Shown one piece after another: positions 22,638 to 32,086 of a stretch of DNA of 64,000 bases (within the stretch, counting starts at the first letter, position 1; each line of letters starts with the position of its first letter). The DNA lies in contig JAFZSL010000056.1 in assembly GCA_017619375.1 (NCBI GenBank), positions 1 to 64,000 of the forward strand, in the 5' to 3' direction. The DNA is from Prevotella sp. Its GTDB lineage: Bacteria > Bacteroidota > Bacteroidia > Bacteroidales > Bacteroidaceae. A program made the translations under genes and the position numbers. Under the pieces are notes generated by a model. It saw only the letters and a program-made list of their open reading frames with translations, was not told the DNA's origin and made no database searches.

Positions 22638-25238
22638 ATGATAAGAAAAATAATCATTTTGGCTGGACTGTTAGCATCCATGGCCGTGCATGCCGACGAC
22701 CTGCACCTGAACGACCTTGGCTATTTTGAGCGACAAGGAGTCAACGTGCTCGTGTTCAGCAACAATTTCAATGGCGGTTTCAACGATGAGAAGAATTCCG
22801 GCATCGAAATCATCCATCACGGAGTGCGCACCGTGCAAGGTGGCGCCGTGAGACTCAACAACACCCCGGAGCAATGGGATCTCGTGCCGAAGACCATCAA
22901 CCGCAGAGTGGACCGAGAGAAAGGCAGCATCGAGGTGGCCATGCGCTATGACGACTACGACTTCGACAGCCGCGTCGTGGTGACAGCGAAAGGCCAAGCC
23001 GTGGAAATCGCCGTATGGCTCGACAAGCCCGTCCCCGACGCACTTGCCGGAGAGGCTGGTTTCAACATCGAGTTCCTACCCTCCCAATATTGGCTGAAGA
23101 CATTTTCCGTCGATGGACGACTGGGACGACTGCCCCGCTACGCCACCAGTGAGACCATCACCCGCCCCAACCAGGAGAAGCCCCGTCAGTTCAAAGGTTT
23201 CAAGACTTACGACGACCGCGGCACCGGGCGTTTCATCGACCCCCTTCCCATAGAGAGCGGCCACGTCTTCACATTGGCCACCGACGACCCGGAACGCATG
23301 GTGCGCATCAGCAGCGAGGACTCCGAACTCAGCCTCTACGACGGGAGGATACTCGCCCAGAACGGCTGGTTCGTCTTGCGCAGCGTCCTGCCAAAAGGCA
23401 AGACGGGGAAGGTGGTGACATGGCTCGTGGAACCTCATGCCATCCCCGGATGGAAGCGGCAGCCCAACATCGGCTTCTCCCAAATCGGCTACATCCCCGA
23501 CCAGCCGAAAGTGGCCGTCATTGAACTGGACAAGACCGACACCCCCCTCGCCAATGCCCAACTGATGCGCATCAACAGTGACGGCACGACGACAGAAGCC
23601 TATCGTGGCGGCATCAAGTCCTGGGGAGCCTATTTCAAATACAATTACGTGAAATTCGACTTCTCCGAGGTGAAGCAGCCCGGTGTCTATTACATCCAGT
23701 ATGGCGACACCCGCACCAACGACTTCCTCATCGACGACCACGTGTATGACAAAATCACAGATGCCACCACCGACGTGTGGGTGCCCATCCATATGAACCA
23801 TATGTATGTGAACGAGGGCTACCGCACCTGGCATGGCGAACCCTTCAAGGAAGGCTACCTGCAAGCCCCTCCAAGCAACCACTTCGACCTCCATTCGCAA
23901 GGAGCCACCACCGACACCAAATACAAGCCCTATGAACTCATCCCCGGACTGAACATCGGAGGCTTCTTCGACGCCGGCGACTTCGACATCGAGACCGGGT
24001 CGAACATCAACGTCGTGCAGAACTTCATCCGCACATGGGAGTTGTTCAAACCCCAGCGTGACGAGACCTTCGTCAGCCAGGAGCAACGCTACGTGGACCT
24101 CCACCGTCCCGACGGCGTGCCCGACATCCTGCAATTCATCGAGCATGGCACGCTGAACCTCGTGGCCCAGGCCGAGCAAATCGGGCACATGGCCTCCACG
24201 CTCTCCAACTCCGTCCTCGACAACTACCACCACTTAGGCGACGCCGCCAGCATCACCGATGGCAAGCACTACGACCCCAGCCTCAAGCCCTATGAGGTCT
24301 CCGCCGACGGCAAGCGCAGCGGCACCCCCGACGACATGTGGGCGTTCACCACGCGCAACCCCAACCTTGACTTCCGCGCCGCCACCATGTTCGCCGCCGC
24401 CAGTCGCGCCCTCGAAGGCTACAACGACCAATTGGCCCAGCGTGCACTCACCCAGTCGAAACGACTGATGCAGGAGGCCACCGACCTTGTCAAGCAAAAC
24501 AGCGACCAGGCAAACGCCGACGACAGCAACTGGTTTGCCGACACCGACAATGGCAACAACAACCAGCAACGCCCCAACAGGAACCGCAGGAACCGCCAGC
24601 AACTGGGCGACATGGCCACCAACCTCCAACTCTATGGAGCAACCCGTGAAAAGACATACCTTGACAGTTTCCTGAAACAGATATGGGAGGCCCTCGACCG
24701 CAATGTGGCCAACAACATACAGACCGCCCTCGACGCCATCCCCTACATGGACGAAGCCTACAAAAAACGCCTCCGTCCCTATGTGGAGCAATACGAAGCC
24801 TACATCCAACGCTTCGACGAACAGAACCCCTATGGCGTACCCATCGGTTTAGGCAACTGGGCCGGTGGCAATGCCGTCCTCAATTTCGGCACCACCGTGT
24901 GCTTCGCACACCTCTACTATCCCGACATCGTGCCAAAGGACGAAATCTACCGCGTGTCCAACTGGCTCTATGGCTGCCACCCCTACCACAACTACTCGTT
25001 CGTAGCCGTCGTAGGCGCCACAAGGCCGAAAGCCGTCTTCTACGGCAACAACCGCGCCGACTTCTCCTTCATTCCTGGCAACGTGGCACCGGGACTGCTC
25101 TTCCGCCAACCCGACCATTTCGAGAATTTCGACGACTGGCCCTTCCTTTGGGGACAGAACGAAGGCACCATCGCCGGCAACACGCAATACATCATCTTCA
25201 GCTCCGCCTTGAGAGGCATCATCAACCCAAAACAGTAA
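22638..25238 (+). CDS. Secreted GH9 cellulase-like glycoside hydrolase
   Basis: 866 residues with a signal peptide (MIRKIIILAGLLASMAVHA). A beta-rich N-terminal region is followed by a cellulase N-terminal Ig-like domain (about 275-360, starting NIGFSQIGYIPDQPKVAVIE) and the (alpha/alpha)6 GH9 catalytic domain (about 365-862). The catalytic-base motif is GGFFDAGDFD near residue 440; the acid glutamate is in FLWGQNEGTIAGN near residue 838; the His motif CHPYHNYSFVAVVG lies between. It is expected to cleave beta-1,4-glucans or related glucans outside the cytoplasm. An Asn/Gln/Arg-rich insert (about 614-657) interrupts the catalytic domain. ATG 22638 was chosen because it gives the signal peptide. 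Confidence 0.92.
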   Translation: MIRKIIILAGLLASMAVHADDLHLNDLGYFERQGVNVLVFSNNFNGGFNDEKNSGIEIIHHGVRTVQGGAVRLNNTPEQWDLVPKTINRRVDREKGSIEVAMRYDDYDFDSRVVVTAKGQAVEIAVWLDKPVPDALAGEAGFNIEFLPSQYWLKTFSVDGRLGRLPRYATSETITRPNQEKPRQFKGFKTYDDRGTGRFIDPLPIESGHVFTLATDDPERMVRISSEDSELSLYDGRILAQNGWFVLRSVLPKGKTGKVVTWLVEPHAIPGWKRQPNIGFSQIGYIPDQPKVAVIELDKTDTPLANAQLMRINSDGTTTEAYRGGIKSWGAYFKYNYVKFDFSEVKQPGVYYIQYGDTRTNDFLIDDHVYDKITDATTDVWVPIHMNHMYVNEGYRTWHGEPFKEGYLQAPPSNHFDLHSQGATTDTKYKPYELIPGLNIGGFFDAGDFDIETGSNINVVQNFIRTWELFKPQRDETFVSQEQRYVDLHRPDGVPDILQFIEHGTLNLVAQAEQIGHMASTLSNSVLDNYHHLGDAASITDGKHYDPSLKPYEVSADGKRSGTPDDMWAFTTRNPNLDFRAATMFAAASRALEGYNDQLAQRALTQSKRLMQEATDLVKQNSDQANADDSNWFADTDNGNNNQQRPNRNRRNRQQLGDMATNLQLYGATREKTYLDSFLKQIWEALDRNVANNIQTALDAIPYMDEAYKKRLRPYVEQYEAYIQRFDEQNPYGVPIGLGNWAGGNAVLNFGTTVCFAHLYYPDIVPKDEIYRVSNWLYGCHPYHNYSFVAVVGATRPKAVFYGNNRADFSFIPGNVAPGLLFRQPDHFENFDDWPFLWGQNEGTIAGNTQYIIFSSALRGIINPKQ

Positions 25239-25361
25239 CGCGCTACCGCCTCAACATGTTCGGTGGCAAGGTGGACTCAGAAAGACGCTATGAGAAGAAG
25301 TGGGGCAACAGAGACCGCTGAGCATCAATCACCAAGACTACAACCAACTAAAGAATACGAG

Positions 25362-26546
25362 ATGAAAGACTTTGTTTATTACGCACCGACAGAAGTGGTG
25401 TTTGGAGAAAATGCAGAGGAGCGAGTGGCTTCCCTGACAAAGAAATATGGCGGCACGAAAGTGCTTGTACACTATGGTGGACAGAGTGCCGTGCGTTCAG
25501 GACTATTGGACAAGACATGCAGGCTGCTCCGCGAGGGTGGCATCGACCATGTGACCCTTGGCGGCGTCGTGCCCAACCCCCGGCTTTCGAAAGTGAGGGA
25601 AGGCATCGAACTGTGCAGGAATGAGAATGTCGACTTCATCCTCGCCGTGGGCGGTGGAAGCGTCATCGACTCCGCCAAGGCCATCGCCTACGGTGTGTGC
25701 CATGATGGCGACGTATGGGATTTCTACCTGGGCAAGGCTGAGCCTCGCCAGATGCTCCCCGTCGCCACCATACTGACCATTCCCGCCGCAGGAAGTGAGA
25801 TGAGCGAGGCAAGCGTCATCACCAACGAGGATGGCGACATCAAACTCGGCTACTCCAATGACATGTCACGTCCGAAATACGCCATCATGAACCCACGTCG
25901 CACCTTCACCCTCCCCCCCTACCAGACAGCGGCAGGCGTCACCGACATGATGATGCACACGATGGAGCGCTATTTCAGCAAGGACGACGACATGGACCTC
26001 ACCACCGACTTGGCCGAAGCTGTGCTGCGCCGGATGAAGACCGCCGTCTTCGCCGTGCTGAAGGACCCCGAGGACTACCGCAACCGCGCCCAGATCATGT
26101 GGGGTGGCAGTGTGGCACACAACGGGCTGACAGGCTGTGGCGTCAGCGACGACTGGGCCACCCACCAGTTGGAGCATGAGTTGAGCGGCATGTTCGATGT
26201 GACCCATGGCGCCGGTCTGGCCGCCATCTGGCCCAGTTGGGCCCGTTATGTAATGCACGAGAACCTCAGCCGTTTCGTGCGTTTCGCTGTCAATGTAATG
26301 GATGTCCCCAACGACTTCACCGACCCCGAAGGGACCGCCTTGAAAGGCATCGAGGCCATGGAGCGGTTCTACCATGCCATCGGCATGCCTGTCAACATCA
26401 AGGAATTGATAGGCCGCGACATCACCGACGAGGAGATCAAGGAGATGACTCGCAAATGCAGCCGCGACAACACCGCCACCTGCGGTTGCCTGAAAGTACT
26501 GCATGCAGAAGATATGGAAGAAATCTATAAAATGGCACGAGGATGA
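25362..26546 (+). CDS. Iron-containing alcohol dehydrogenase (butanol dehydrogenase type)
   Basis: 394 residues, type III metal-dependent alcohol dehydrogenase of the YqhD/BdhA group. The NAD(P) motif is AVGGGSVIDSAKAIAYG (GGGS). The metal-binding Asp and His residues lie in TAAGVTDMMMHTMERYF and in HQLEHELSGMFDVTHGAGLA. It probably reduces aldehydes with NADPH during fermentation or detoxification. It overlaps the next gene by 4 nt (ATGA). Confidence 0.92.
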   Translation: MKDFVYYAPTEVVFGENAEERVASLTKKYGGTKVLVHYGGQSAVRSGLLDKTCRLLREGGIDHVTLGGVVPNPRLSKVREGIELCRNENVDFILAVGGGSVIDSAKAIAYGVCHDGDVWDFYLGKAEPRQMLPVATILTIPAAGSEMSEASVITNEDGDIKLGYSNDMSRPKYAIMNPRRTFTLPPYQTAAGVTDMMMHTMERYFSKDDDMDLTTDLAEAVLRRMKTAVFAVLKDPEDYRNRAQIMWGGSVAHNGLTGCGVSDDWATHQLEHELSGMFDVTHGAGLAAIWPSWARYVMHENLSRFVRFAVNVMDVPNDFTDPEGTALKGIEAMERFYHAIGMPVNIKELIGRDITDEEIKEMTRKCSRDNTATCGCLKVLHAEDMEEIYKMARG

Positions 26547-27559
26547 AGATTTTGATGATTGGTGGCACCGGCACCATCAGCAGCGCCATCACAAGGCAGT
26601 TGGCAGCCGCCGGACACGACTTATGGCTGCTGAACCGTGGCAATCGCAAAGACGAAGTGCCAGAGAATGTGAAACAAGTCATCGCAGACATCGACGACGA
26701 GGAAACCGTCATCCGCCAACTTGGCGATGACACGTTTGACGCCGTTTGTGAGTTCATTGGATTCCTTCCGTCGCAGGTGGAGCGTGACATCCGCCTTTTC
26801 TCCAGCCGCACCCGCCAATATGTCTACATTAGTTCGGCTTCCGCCTACAACAAACCGGCACGCAGCCACGTCATCACCGAAGGCACCGCCCTCGCCAACC
26901 CTTATTGGCAGTATTCACGCGACAAGATCAGTTGCGAGGAATTGCTGATGAAGGCCTATCGGGAGAAGGGATTCCCCGTGACCATCGTACGCCCCAGTCA
27001 CACCTATTGCGAGCGAGGCGTCCCCGTGAGTGTCCATGGGCCCAAAGGCAGCTGGCAGGTGCTGAAACGGATGATGGAAGGCAAGCCCGTATTGGTGCAC
27101 GGGGATGGAAGTTCGCTATGGACCTTGACATGGAACGAGGATTTCGCCCGTGGCTTCATCGGCTTGCTGGGCAACCCGAAAGCCATTGGGGAGGCGTTCC
27201 AGATCATGTCGGACGAGCAACTGACCTGGAACCAGGTTTATGAGAGCGTCGCACAAGCCTTAGGCGTGGAATGCCATCTCTACCATGTCTCATCCTCGTT
27301 CCTTGCTGCCGTATGCCCGGATGAATACGACCTCACGGGCAATCTGTTGGGCGACAAGGCAGTGAGCGTGGTTTTCGACTGCACGAAGCTGAAACGTGCC
27401 GTTCCCGGGTTCTGTGCCACCACCCGTTTCGACGAAGGGGTGCGCCGCTGCGTGTCCCACCTGCTTTCACACCCTGAATTACAAGTGGAAGATCCCGACT
27501 TCGACACATGGTGCGACCGTGTCATCGAGGTTCTGGAGGCAGCCAAAAAGGCTTTGTGA
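26543..27559 (+). CDS. NAD-dependent epimerase/dehydratase family protein
   Basis: 338 residues, extended short-chain dehydrogenase fold. The N-terminal motif is MKILMIGGTGTISSAITRQL with a Gly-rich loop. SSASAYN stands near where the catalytic Tyr-x-x-x-Lys is expected; SRDKISCEELL is the probable helix after it, with Tyr preceding (NPYWQYSRDK: Y-x-x-x-K). Substrate unknown, probably a nucleotide sugar or a small carbonyl compound. Coupled to the alcohol dehydrogenase by a 4-nt overlap, so both probably act in one pathway. Confidence 0.88.
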   Translation: MKILMIGGTGTISSAITRQLAAAGHDLWLLNRGNRKDEVPENVKQVIADIDDEETVIRQLGDDTFDAVCEFIGFLPSQVERDIRLFSSRTRQYVYISSASAYNKPARSHVITEGTALANPYWQYSRDKISCEELLMKAYREKGFPVTIVRPSHTYCERGVPVSVHGPKGSWQVLKRMMEGKPVLVHGDGSSLWTLTWNEDFARGFIGLLGNPKAIGEAFQIMSDEQLTWNQVYESVAQALGVECHLYHVSSSFLAAVCPDEYDLTGNLLGDKAVSVVFDCTKLKRAVPGFCATTRFDEGVRRCVSHLLSHPELQVEDPDFDTWCDRVIEVLEAAKKAL

Positions 27560-27582
27560 CAACAGGCAAGTTGTCATCTTGA

Positions 27583-27627
27583 TGTGGCGTCAAGGCGGAT
27601 TTCCCTCTTTGGCGCCACACCATTTTT
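27583..27627 (+). terminator. Terminator after the SDR gene
   Basis: TGTGGCGTCAA (27583-27593) pairs with TTGGCGCCACA (27609-27619) with one mismatch, followed by CCATTTTT. Confidence 0.7.
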
Positions 27628-28277
27628 GAATGAAGAGCATATTGTCCTTTTTTAGTGTATATGTTCAGTGAATACCATTTAAAACATATAAATACGATAT
27701 AATTATTCAAAAATTTTTACTCGGGAGTTAAAGGGGAATTAAAGAGGAGTTAAGGGGGAGTTCTCCCTTGCCCCCGGCCTGCGGCCACCCCCTCTCGGGC
27801 AGAGGGGGAGGAATTAAAGGGACAAACGACCACTTTATGACCATTTCGAGGGCTTTATTCCCACATTTAATGGCTTTTACCCTACTATTTTGCTTCAATT
27901 TACTTACTTGCGAAAGTTGAGTTATAGGATTTTGTTCCATATCCATTTTGTTAAAATTTTTGATAAATATATGAAGATTCGTGTTAAAACTATATTCGCT
28001 GAATGGTTACTTTTCAGCCCTAAAAGGTTAATTTTCATTAAATAAACCCTATTTTTTCAAATTGTCAATAGCATCTAACCAAAAATCAATCTTTTCACTT
28101 GGAAAATTTCCAATAGATTTGTAATTTTGCACCGAATTATGGAAATAGCCACCAATTGGTGGCCAAGACTTATTATGCAATAGGAAAGAGCGTTATCGCC
28201 ATCCAAAGCAAAACAATATCCAAGAAACTGGTCACTTTCACAGACATTCGGTTATTCAATCACTCAGTTAAAAGAAT
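27628..28277. other. Long intergenic region with dispersed repeats
   Basis: No gene is supported. 27720-27820 has AGTTAA-type short repeats with a GC-rich hairpin (CCCCCTCTCGGGCAGAGGGGG). 27906-27924 is the exact 19-mer shared with 125-143. 27935-28045 resembles 44515-44640 (WCCATTTTRTTAA, ATTTTTGAT, then TATTCGCTGAA followed by a GTTAC). The C10 protease promoter lies at 28098-28129. Confidence 0.6.
28098..28129 (+). promoter_or_regulatory. Promoter of the C10 protease gene
   Basis: -7 TAATTTTG (28122-28129) and a 3-of-4 -33 match CTTG (28098-28101) with a 20-bp spacer; the leader would be about 140 nt. Confidence 0.6.
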
Positions 28278-31200
28278 ATGGTACCAAGGCAAAATATGTT
28301 AAGATTATTTTTTAACCTGGCGTTGCTTCTTGCATTTTCGGCAAGTCTTCACGCCGCCCCAGTTGACAAGCAAACTGCATTGTCGAAAGCACAATCTTTT
28401 GTTCAGGATAACGGATACAATCTGGAATTGAGAGAGAGCCAACAGGCAAGGACACGAGCAGGAGTGGAAAATGAGGCACCTTGCTATTACATTTTCAACT
28501 CATCCGACGGACAGGGGTTCGTCATCGTGGCAGGCGACGACTTGCTCTACCCCATCCTCGGATATTCTGACGAAGGAAGCATCGACTTGGACAACATTCC
28601 CGACGGATTGGCTGCGCTTCTTGATAATTACGAAGATGTCACCATCGAACTTAGGGCTCGTGAGAAAGCCGGCCTTATTTCGCCGTCTGACAACCCCAGG
28701 AGGTCCATGACACTCACGAAGAACCCCGTCGAGCCATTCCTCTTCAACTTTTACGGTCAAAGTGCGCCATATTACAACATGAACCCTTGTTACGATTCGA
28801 ATAAACATTCGTCATGTTCGTGCGGCGTTGTGGCCGTGGCCAAAGTCATGTGTTATTACAAATACCCTTTGGTCGTTCCCAAGGCTGCTGGCTACACCAC
28901 GGAAACCCTTGGAATCGAATTGGAGGACCAGATGCCATATGAAGTTGACTGGGACAACATCCTGCCCAATTATGCAGACGTGGAATACACCAAGGCACAG
29001 GAGGACGAAATAGCCCATTTCATGTTCCATTTGGGCCAATACATGCATACAGATTACAATGAAGAAAGCTCCTCGCCAACCCAATACATCTACACTGCAT
29101 TAAAGAATTTCGGTTACCGCTCCACGGAAGCGAGGATGTTTTCATCATACCTGATGCCCGACTTGGAAGACATTTTCTATGACAATTTGACGAAAAGCAT
29201 GCCCATCATAGTCTCTGGCGGCAACATCAGAGTAGGCGGCGCACGTCACGTATTCATTCTTGACGGATACGACCAAGACGGGAAATTTCATATCGACTGG
29301 GGTTGGAACGGATGCTGCCGAGGATACTACAGTTTCACCAATATCAGTCCCTACGAAAACACTGCGAGTTACTCGTATTTCAAGGATTTGAAGTGCATCT
29401 TCAACATTGCGCCCAAGACAAACTCCTCCTCCGTGGACGACGACGACCCGCATGCATGCCTCGATGTCACAGCCATCAACTTGAGCGGCGGCAAAGTCGT
29501 CACCAGCAGGCGCAACTATAGCGGTGTGTCAGGTATCTTCGTCGAAGGCATCGGACTGGTGGATGCGACCAACAAGATTGTGAAGGTGCTCGGAGTGGAC
29601 AGCATCTATCTCAAGGACAACACGGAGACCAGCACAAGGACATGGACCATCGACAACCTTGGCGATGTCAAGAATGGAGAATACTACATCTATGCCATCA
29701 GCCGTCTGTCCAATGGCGATGGTCTCTGGCATTTCGACAAGGTGAGGAACACATCGAAAAACGGCCTTGTGAAAGCAATCATTGAAAGCGGGAAAGCAAC
29801 GTTGTCACTCCTTCCTCCCATCGAATATCATTCTTTGGACATCGGTGATGCCGAAACATTCTACAAAGGAGCAGCAAGGGAATTGAAGCTCAACCTGACC
29901 AACTACACGATGGACATGGTCAACCGAATGCTATACGTCTATGAGGACAGCATCACACCCGTGCAATTCGCCAACATCAACGCCCCTGCTCGTGGCAACA
30001 TAGACTACGACATCATCTACGCCCCTCAAGAAACGGGTCAGCACAAGATATGGGTTTGCACAGACACCTTGCGCAGGAACATCCTTTTCCAAAAGACCAT
30101 CAATGTAAAGAGTTCGGTGAAATACAGCCTCAACCTGGACTCCATCATCATAGAAAACTATGACAAAGCAAACAAATACCTTTATGGCAACGAATTGAGG
30201 TTAAGGATAAAAATCACCAACAATGGCAATAACGACTACAACGACTATTTCCGCTTCTTGGTAAGGAAAGGCACATGGTATGACACGAGGAAACCACTCA
30301 TACACCTGCCGGTGGGCAAGTCGATGTGGCTTGACTACAACAGCATAGAACTGGCATACAATCAGACATTCCCTCTTTTCATCTACTACAAGACAAACAG
30401 CAGTGATTCCCCGAACACATTCTACAACTACTTGTACAATAGGAATTTCGTGCCACTTCCCGCAATAAGGATGTGGAAGTATGACGGAAAGATGTATGCG
30501 ATAGAGCCGACGACCAAGAAATTGGTGGTGCCGGAGGATGTCCTGGCTCTCGACCTGACGACCCCCGGAATAGACTTGCCCTCAAGCATCGTGCCCAACA
30601 GCAACCCCAACACCCTTTACTATGTACCCCAGGCATACGACGAGCTCTCTTCCTACAACCAGATTGTGAATGGCGTTGCCGAAATCATCACGCTGTCCGA
30701 CGACATGCCTTGCTGCGTTCCCATGAATTTCACCGCCGAGCATGCGGAATACACCCGCACCTTCGAAAAAGGCTTCATGGGAAAAATCAACGAGAACAAC
30801 TGGACCACCATCGTGGTTCCCTTCGACGTGGACAAGGTATATAACTCGGTAGACCACGTGAGGGTCAATTGGAACAAGCCAGATGAGGAAGGACAATTCT
30901 GGATGAGGGAATTCTATGGCGAGGACGGCTTCTACACCTATTTCACCGATGCGGAAGAGATGCGTGCCAACGTGCCTTACATCATCACAGTGCCTGGCTC
31001 TGCCTATGGAGAAGCCAACTGTCTGGTGGGCAAGCCCCTGGTGTTCAGTGGCGACGAAACCCATTTCCTCAGCACCAAGGTGGTGGCCGACGGACGAAAC
31101 TTCGATTTCCAAGGTTCTTTTTACCCGGCAAGCACATACGGCAACTATATCTACATGCTAGATGAGGAAAACCGTGGCAACTATTTCGCCTACGTGCCGG

Positions 31201-31493
31201 GAGAGAGCGAGGTCAACCCGTTCAGGGCCTACTTCACCTCCATGGTGAAGCCCCAATCCGGCAGCAGGCTGCATGTGGCATCCTACATCAAGCCAAAGAC
31301 TGAAACGGGCATCCATGGCATCGTGGAAACCACCGAGGACAAGGGCAATGATGCCATCCGCACATCGCTTCCCGGTGTTTACACCATCACCGGAAGAATG
31401 ATTGCCGTCTCACCCGATGCTTCAGCAAGGGAGATTCTCAACACCTTGCCAAAAGGCGTCTACATCATCAATGGAAAGAAATACGTGAAATAA
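28278..31493 (+). CDS. Secreted C10 (streptopain-like) cysteine protease, multidomain
   Basis: 1071 residues. Signal peptide (MLRLFFNLALLLAFSASLHA after a short lead; ATG 28296 is an alternative start). The propeptide region (about 28-130) contains FVIVAGDDLLYPILGYSDEG, typical of C10 pro-domains. In the protease core (about 150-400) the nucleophile is Cys182 in SSCSCGVVAVAKVM and the partner is His324 in ARHVFILDGYDQDGKFHIDW, followed by GWNG. The usual Gly before the Cys is Ser. The long C-terminal part is beta-rich, and the end (TSLPGVYTITGRMI ... LPKGVYIINGKKYVK) resembles the C-terminal tails of many secreted Prevotella proteins, possibly for type IX secretion. It probably degrades extracellular host or dietary protein. 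Confidence 0.92.
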   Translation: MVPRQNMLRLFFNLALLLAFSASLHAAPVDKQTALSKAQSFVQDNGYNLELRESQQARTRAGVENEAPCYYIFNSSDGQGFVIVAGDDLLYPILGYSDEGSIDLDNIPDGLAALLDNYEDVTIELRAREKAGLISPSDNPRRSMTLTKNPVEPFLFNFYGQSAPYYNMNPCYDSNKHSSCSCGVVAVAKVMCYYKYPLVVPKAAGYTTETLGIELEDQMPYEVDWDNILPNYADVEYTKAQEDEIAHFMFHLGQYMHTDYNEESSSPTQYIYTALKNFGYRSTEARMFSSYLMPDLEDIFYDNLTKSMPIIVSGGNIRVGGARHVFILDGYDQDGKFHIDWGWNGCCRGYYSFTNISPYENTASYSYFKDLKCIFNIAPKTNSSSVDDDDPHACLDVTAINLSGGKVVTSRRNYSGVSGIFVEGIGLVDATNKIVKVLGVDSIYLKDNTETSTRTWTIDNLGDVKNGEYYIYAISRLSNGDGLWHFDKVRNTSKNGLVKAIIESGKATLSLLPPIEYHSLDIGDAETFYKGAARELKLNLTNYTMDMVNRMLYVYEDSITPVQFANINAPARGNIDYDIIYAPQETGQHKIWVCTDTLRRNILFQKTINVKSSVKYSLNLDSIIIENYDKANKYLYGNELRLRIKITNNGNNDYNDYFRFLVRKGTWYDTRKPLIHLPVGKSMWLDYNSIELAYNQTFPLFIYYKTNSSDSPNTFYNYLYNRNFVPLPAIRMWKYDGKMYAIEPTTKKLVVPEDVLALDLTTPGIDLPSSIVPNSNPNTLYYVPQAYDELSSYNQIVNGVAEIITLSDDMPCCVPMNFTAEHAEYTRTFEKGFMGKINENNWTTIVVPFDVDKVYNSVDHVRVNWNKPDEEGQFWMREFYGEDGFYTYFTDAEEMRANVPYIITVPGSAYGEANCLVGKPLVFSGDETHFLSTKVVADGRNFDFQGSFYPASTYGNYIYMLDEENRGNYFAYVPGESEVNPFRAYFTSMVKPQSGSRLHVASYIKPKTETGIHGIVETTEDKGNDAIRTSLPGVYTITGRMIAVSPDASAREILNTLPKGVYIINGKKYVK

Positions 31494-31519
31494 GAACGTT
31501 TCCACCAGAACGTTTCACA

Positions 31520-31553
31520 AGCGAGGGGATGAGTTACGACTCATCCCCTCGCT
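31520..31553. terminator. Bidirectional hairpin terminator
   Basis: AGCGAGGGGATGAGT (31520-31534) and its perfect complement (31539-31553) with a TACG loop form a 15-bp stem between convergent genes. The right arm overlaps the last codons and stop of the NUDIX gene. Confidence 0.85.
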
Positions 31554-32068
31554 GCATTGAGCAACTTTTCCACTCCCTGCCTGATGGAACGAAGGCCAAA
31601 GTCGGAAGGGTCCACCTCTTGCAGTGGAATCCAGAAACATTCGGCGGCATCATCGCCGGCACGCAGCGCCGAGGCGTCGGCCACCTCGCAACGGAAGAAA
31701 AGGTCAAGCGTGGGAATCTTCAATCCTGAGAAGAGGTACTCGTTGGGGATGCTGAACATGTATTCCGCCTTCGACACTCGAAGCCCCGTCTCTTCCTGCA
31801 CTTCACGCGCGAGCCCCTCCTCGGCTGTCTCCCCCATGTCGGCGAAGCCACCAGGCAGGTCCAACGTGCCAGCGGCCGGCTCACGCCCACGTCGCTCCAC
31901 CAGCAACCGCCCACGCCCATCGACAACGACAGCCACGTATGCGCTGCTGGGATTCAAATAATACACAAATGAGCAGTCGGCACAACGACGGCTCTTCTCG
32001 TCATTGTCTTCAAAAAACGCACTGCCGCACACCGGGCAATGCGTGAACTTTTTCAAGGGATGCTCCAT
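31541..32068 (-). CDS. NUDIX hydrolase with zinc ribbon
   Basis: 175 residues. An N-terminal zinc ribbon uses Cys11, Cys14, Cys29 and Cys32 (CPVC ... CADC). The Nudix box is at residues 74-96 (GFADMGETAEEGLAREVQEE, then TGL) and fits Gx5Ex7REUxEExGU. The layout is that of NADH-pyrophosphatase-like or ADP-ribose-type Nudix enzymes that hydrolyse nucleoside diphosphates linked to another group; the substrate is not readable. It precedes nothing on the same strand closely; the esterase gene upstream is 18 nt away on the same strand, so they may be co-transcribed. Confidence 0.9.
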   Translation of the reverse strand: MEHPLKKFTHCPVCGSAFFEDNDEKSRRCADCSFVYYLNPSSAYVAVVVDGRGRLLVERRGREPAAGTLDLPGGFADMGETAEEGLAREVQEETGLRVSKAEYMFSIPNEYLFSGLKIPTLDLFFRCEVADASALRAGDDAAECFWIPLQEVDPSDFGLRSIRQGVEKLLNAARG

Positions 32069-32086
32069 GACCTAAGTTGTTGGCTG

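Noticed and set aside
25256-25321. 21-codon open frame between the GH9 and alcohol dehydrogenase genes
   Set aside because: It is short, has no recognisable similarity and no clear translation signals; it could be a relic but there is no support.
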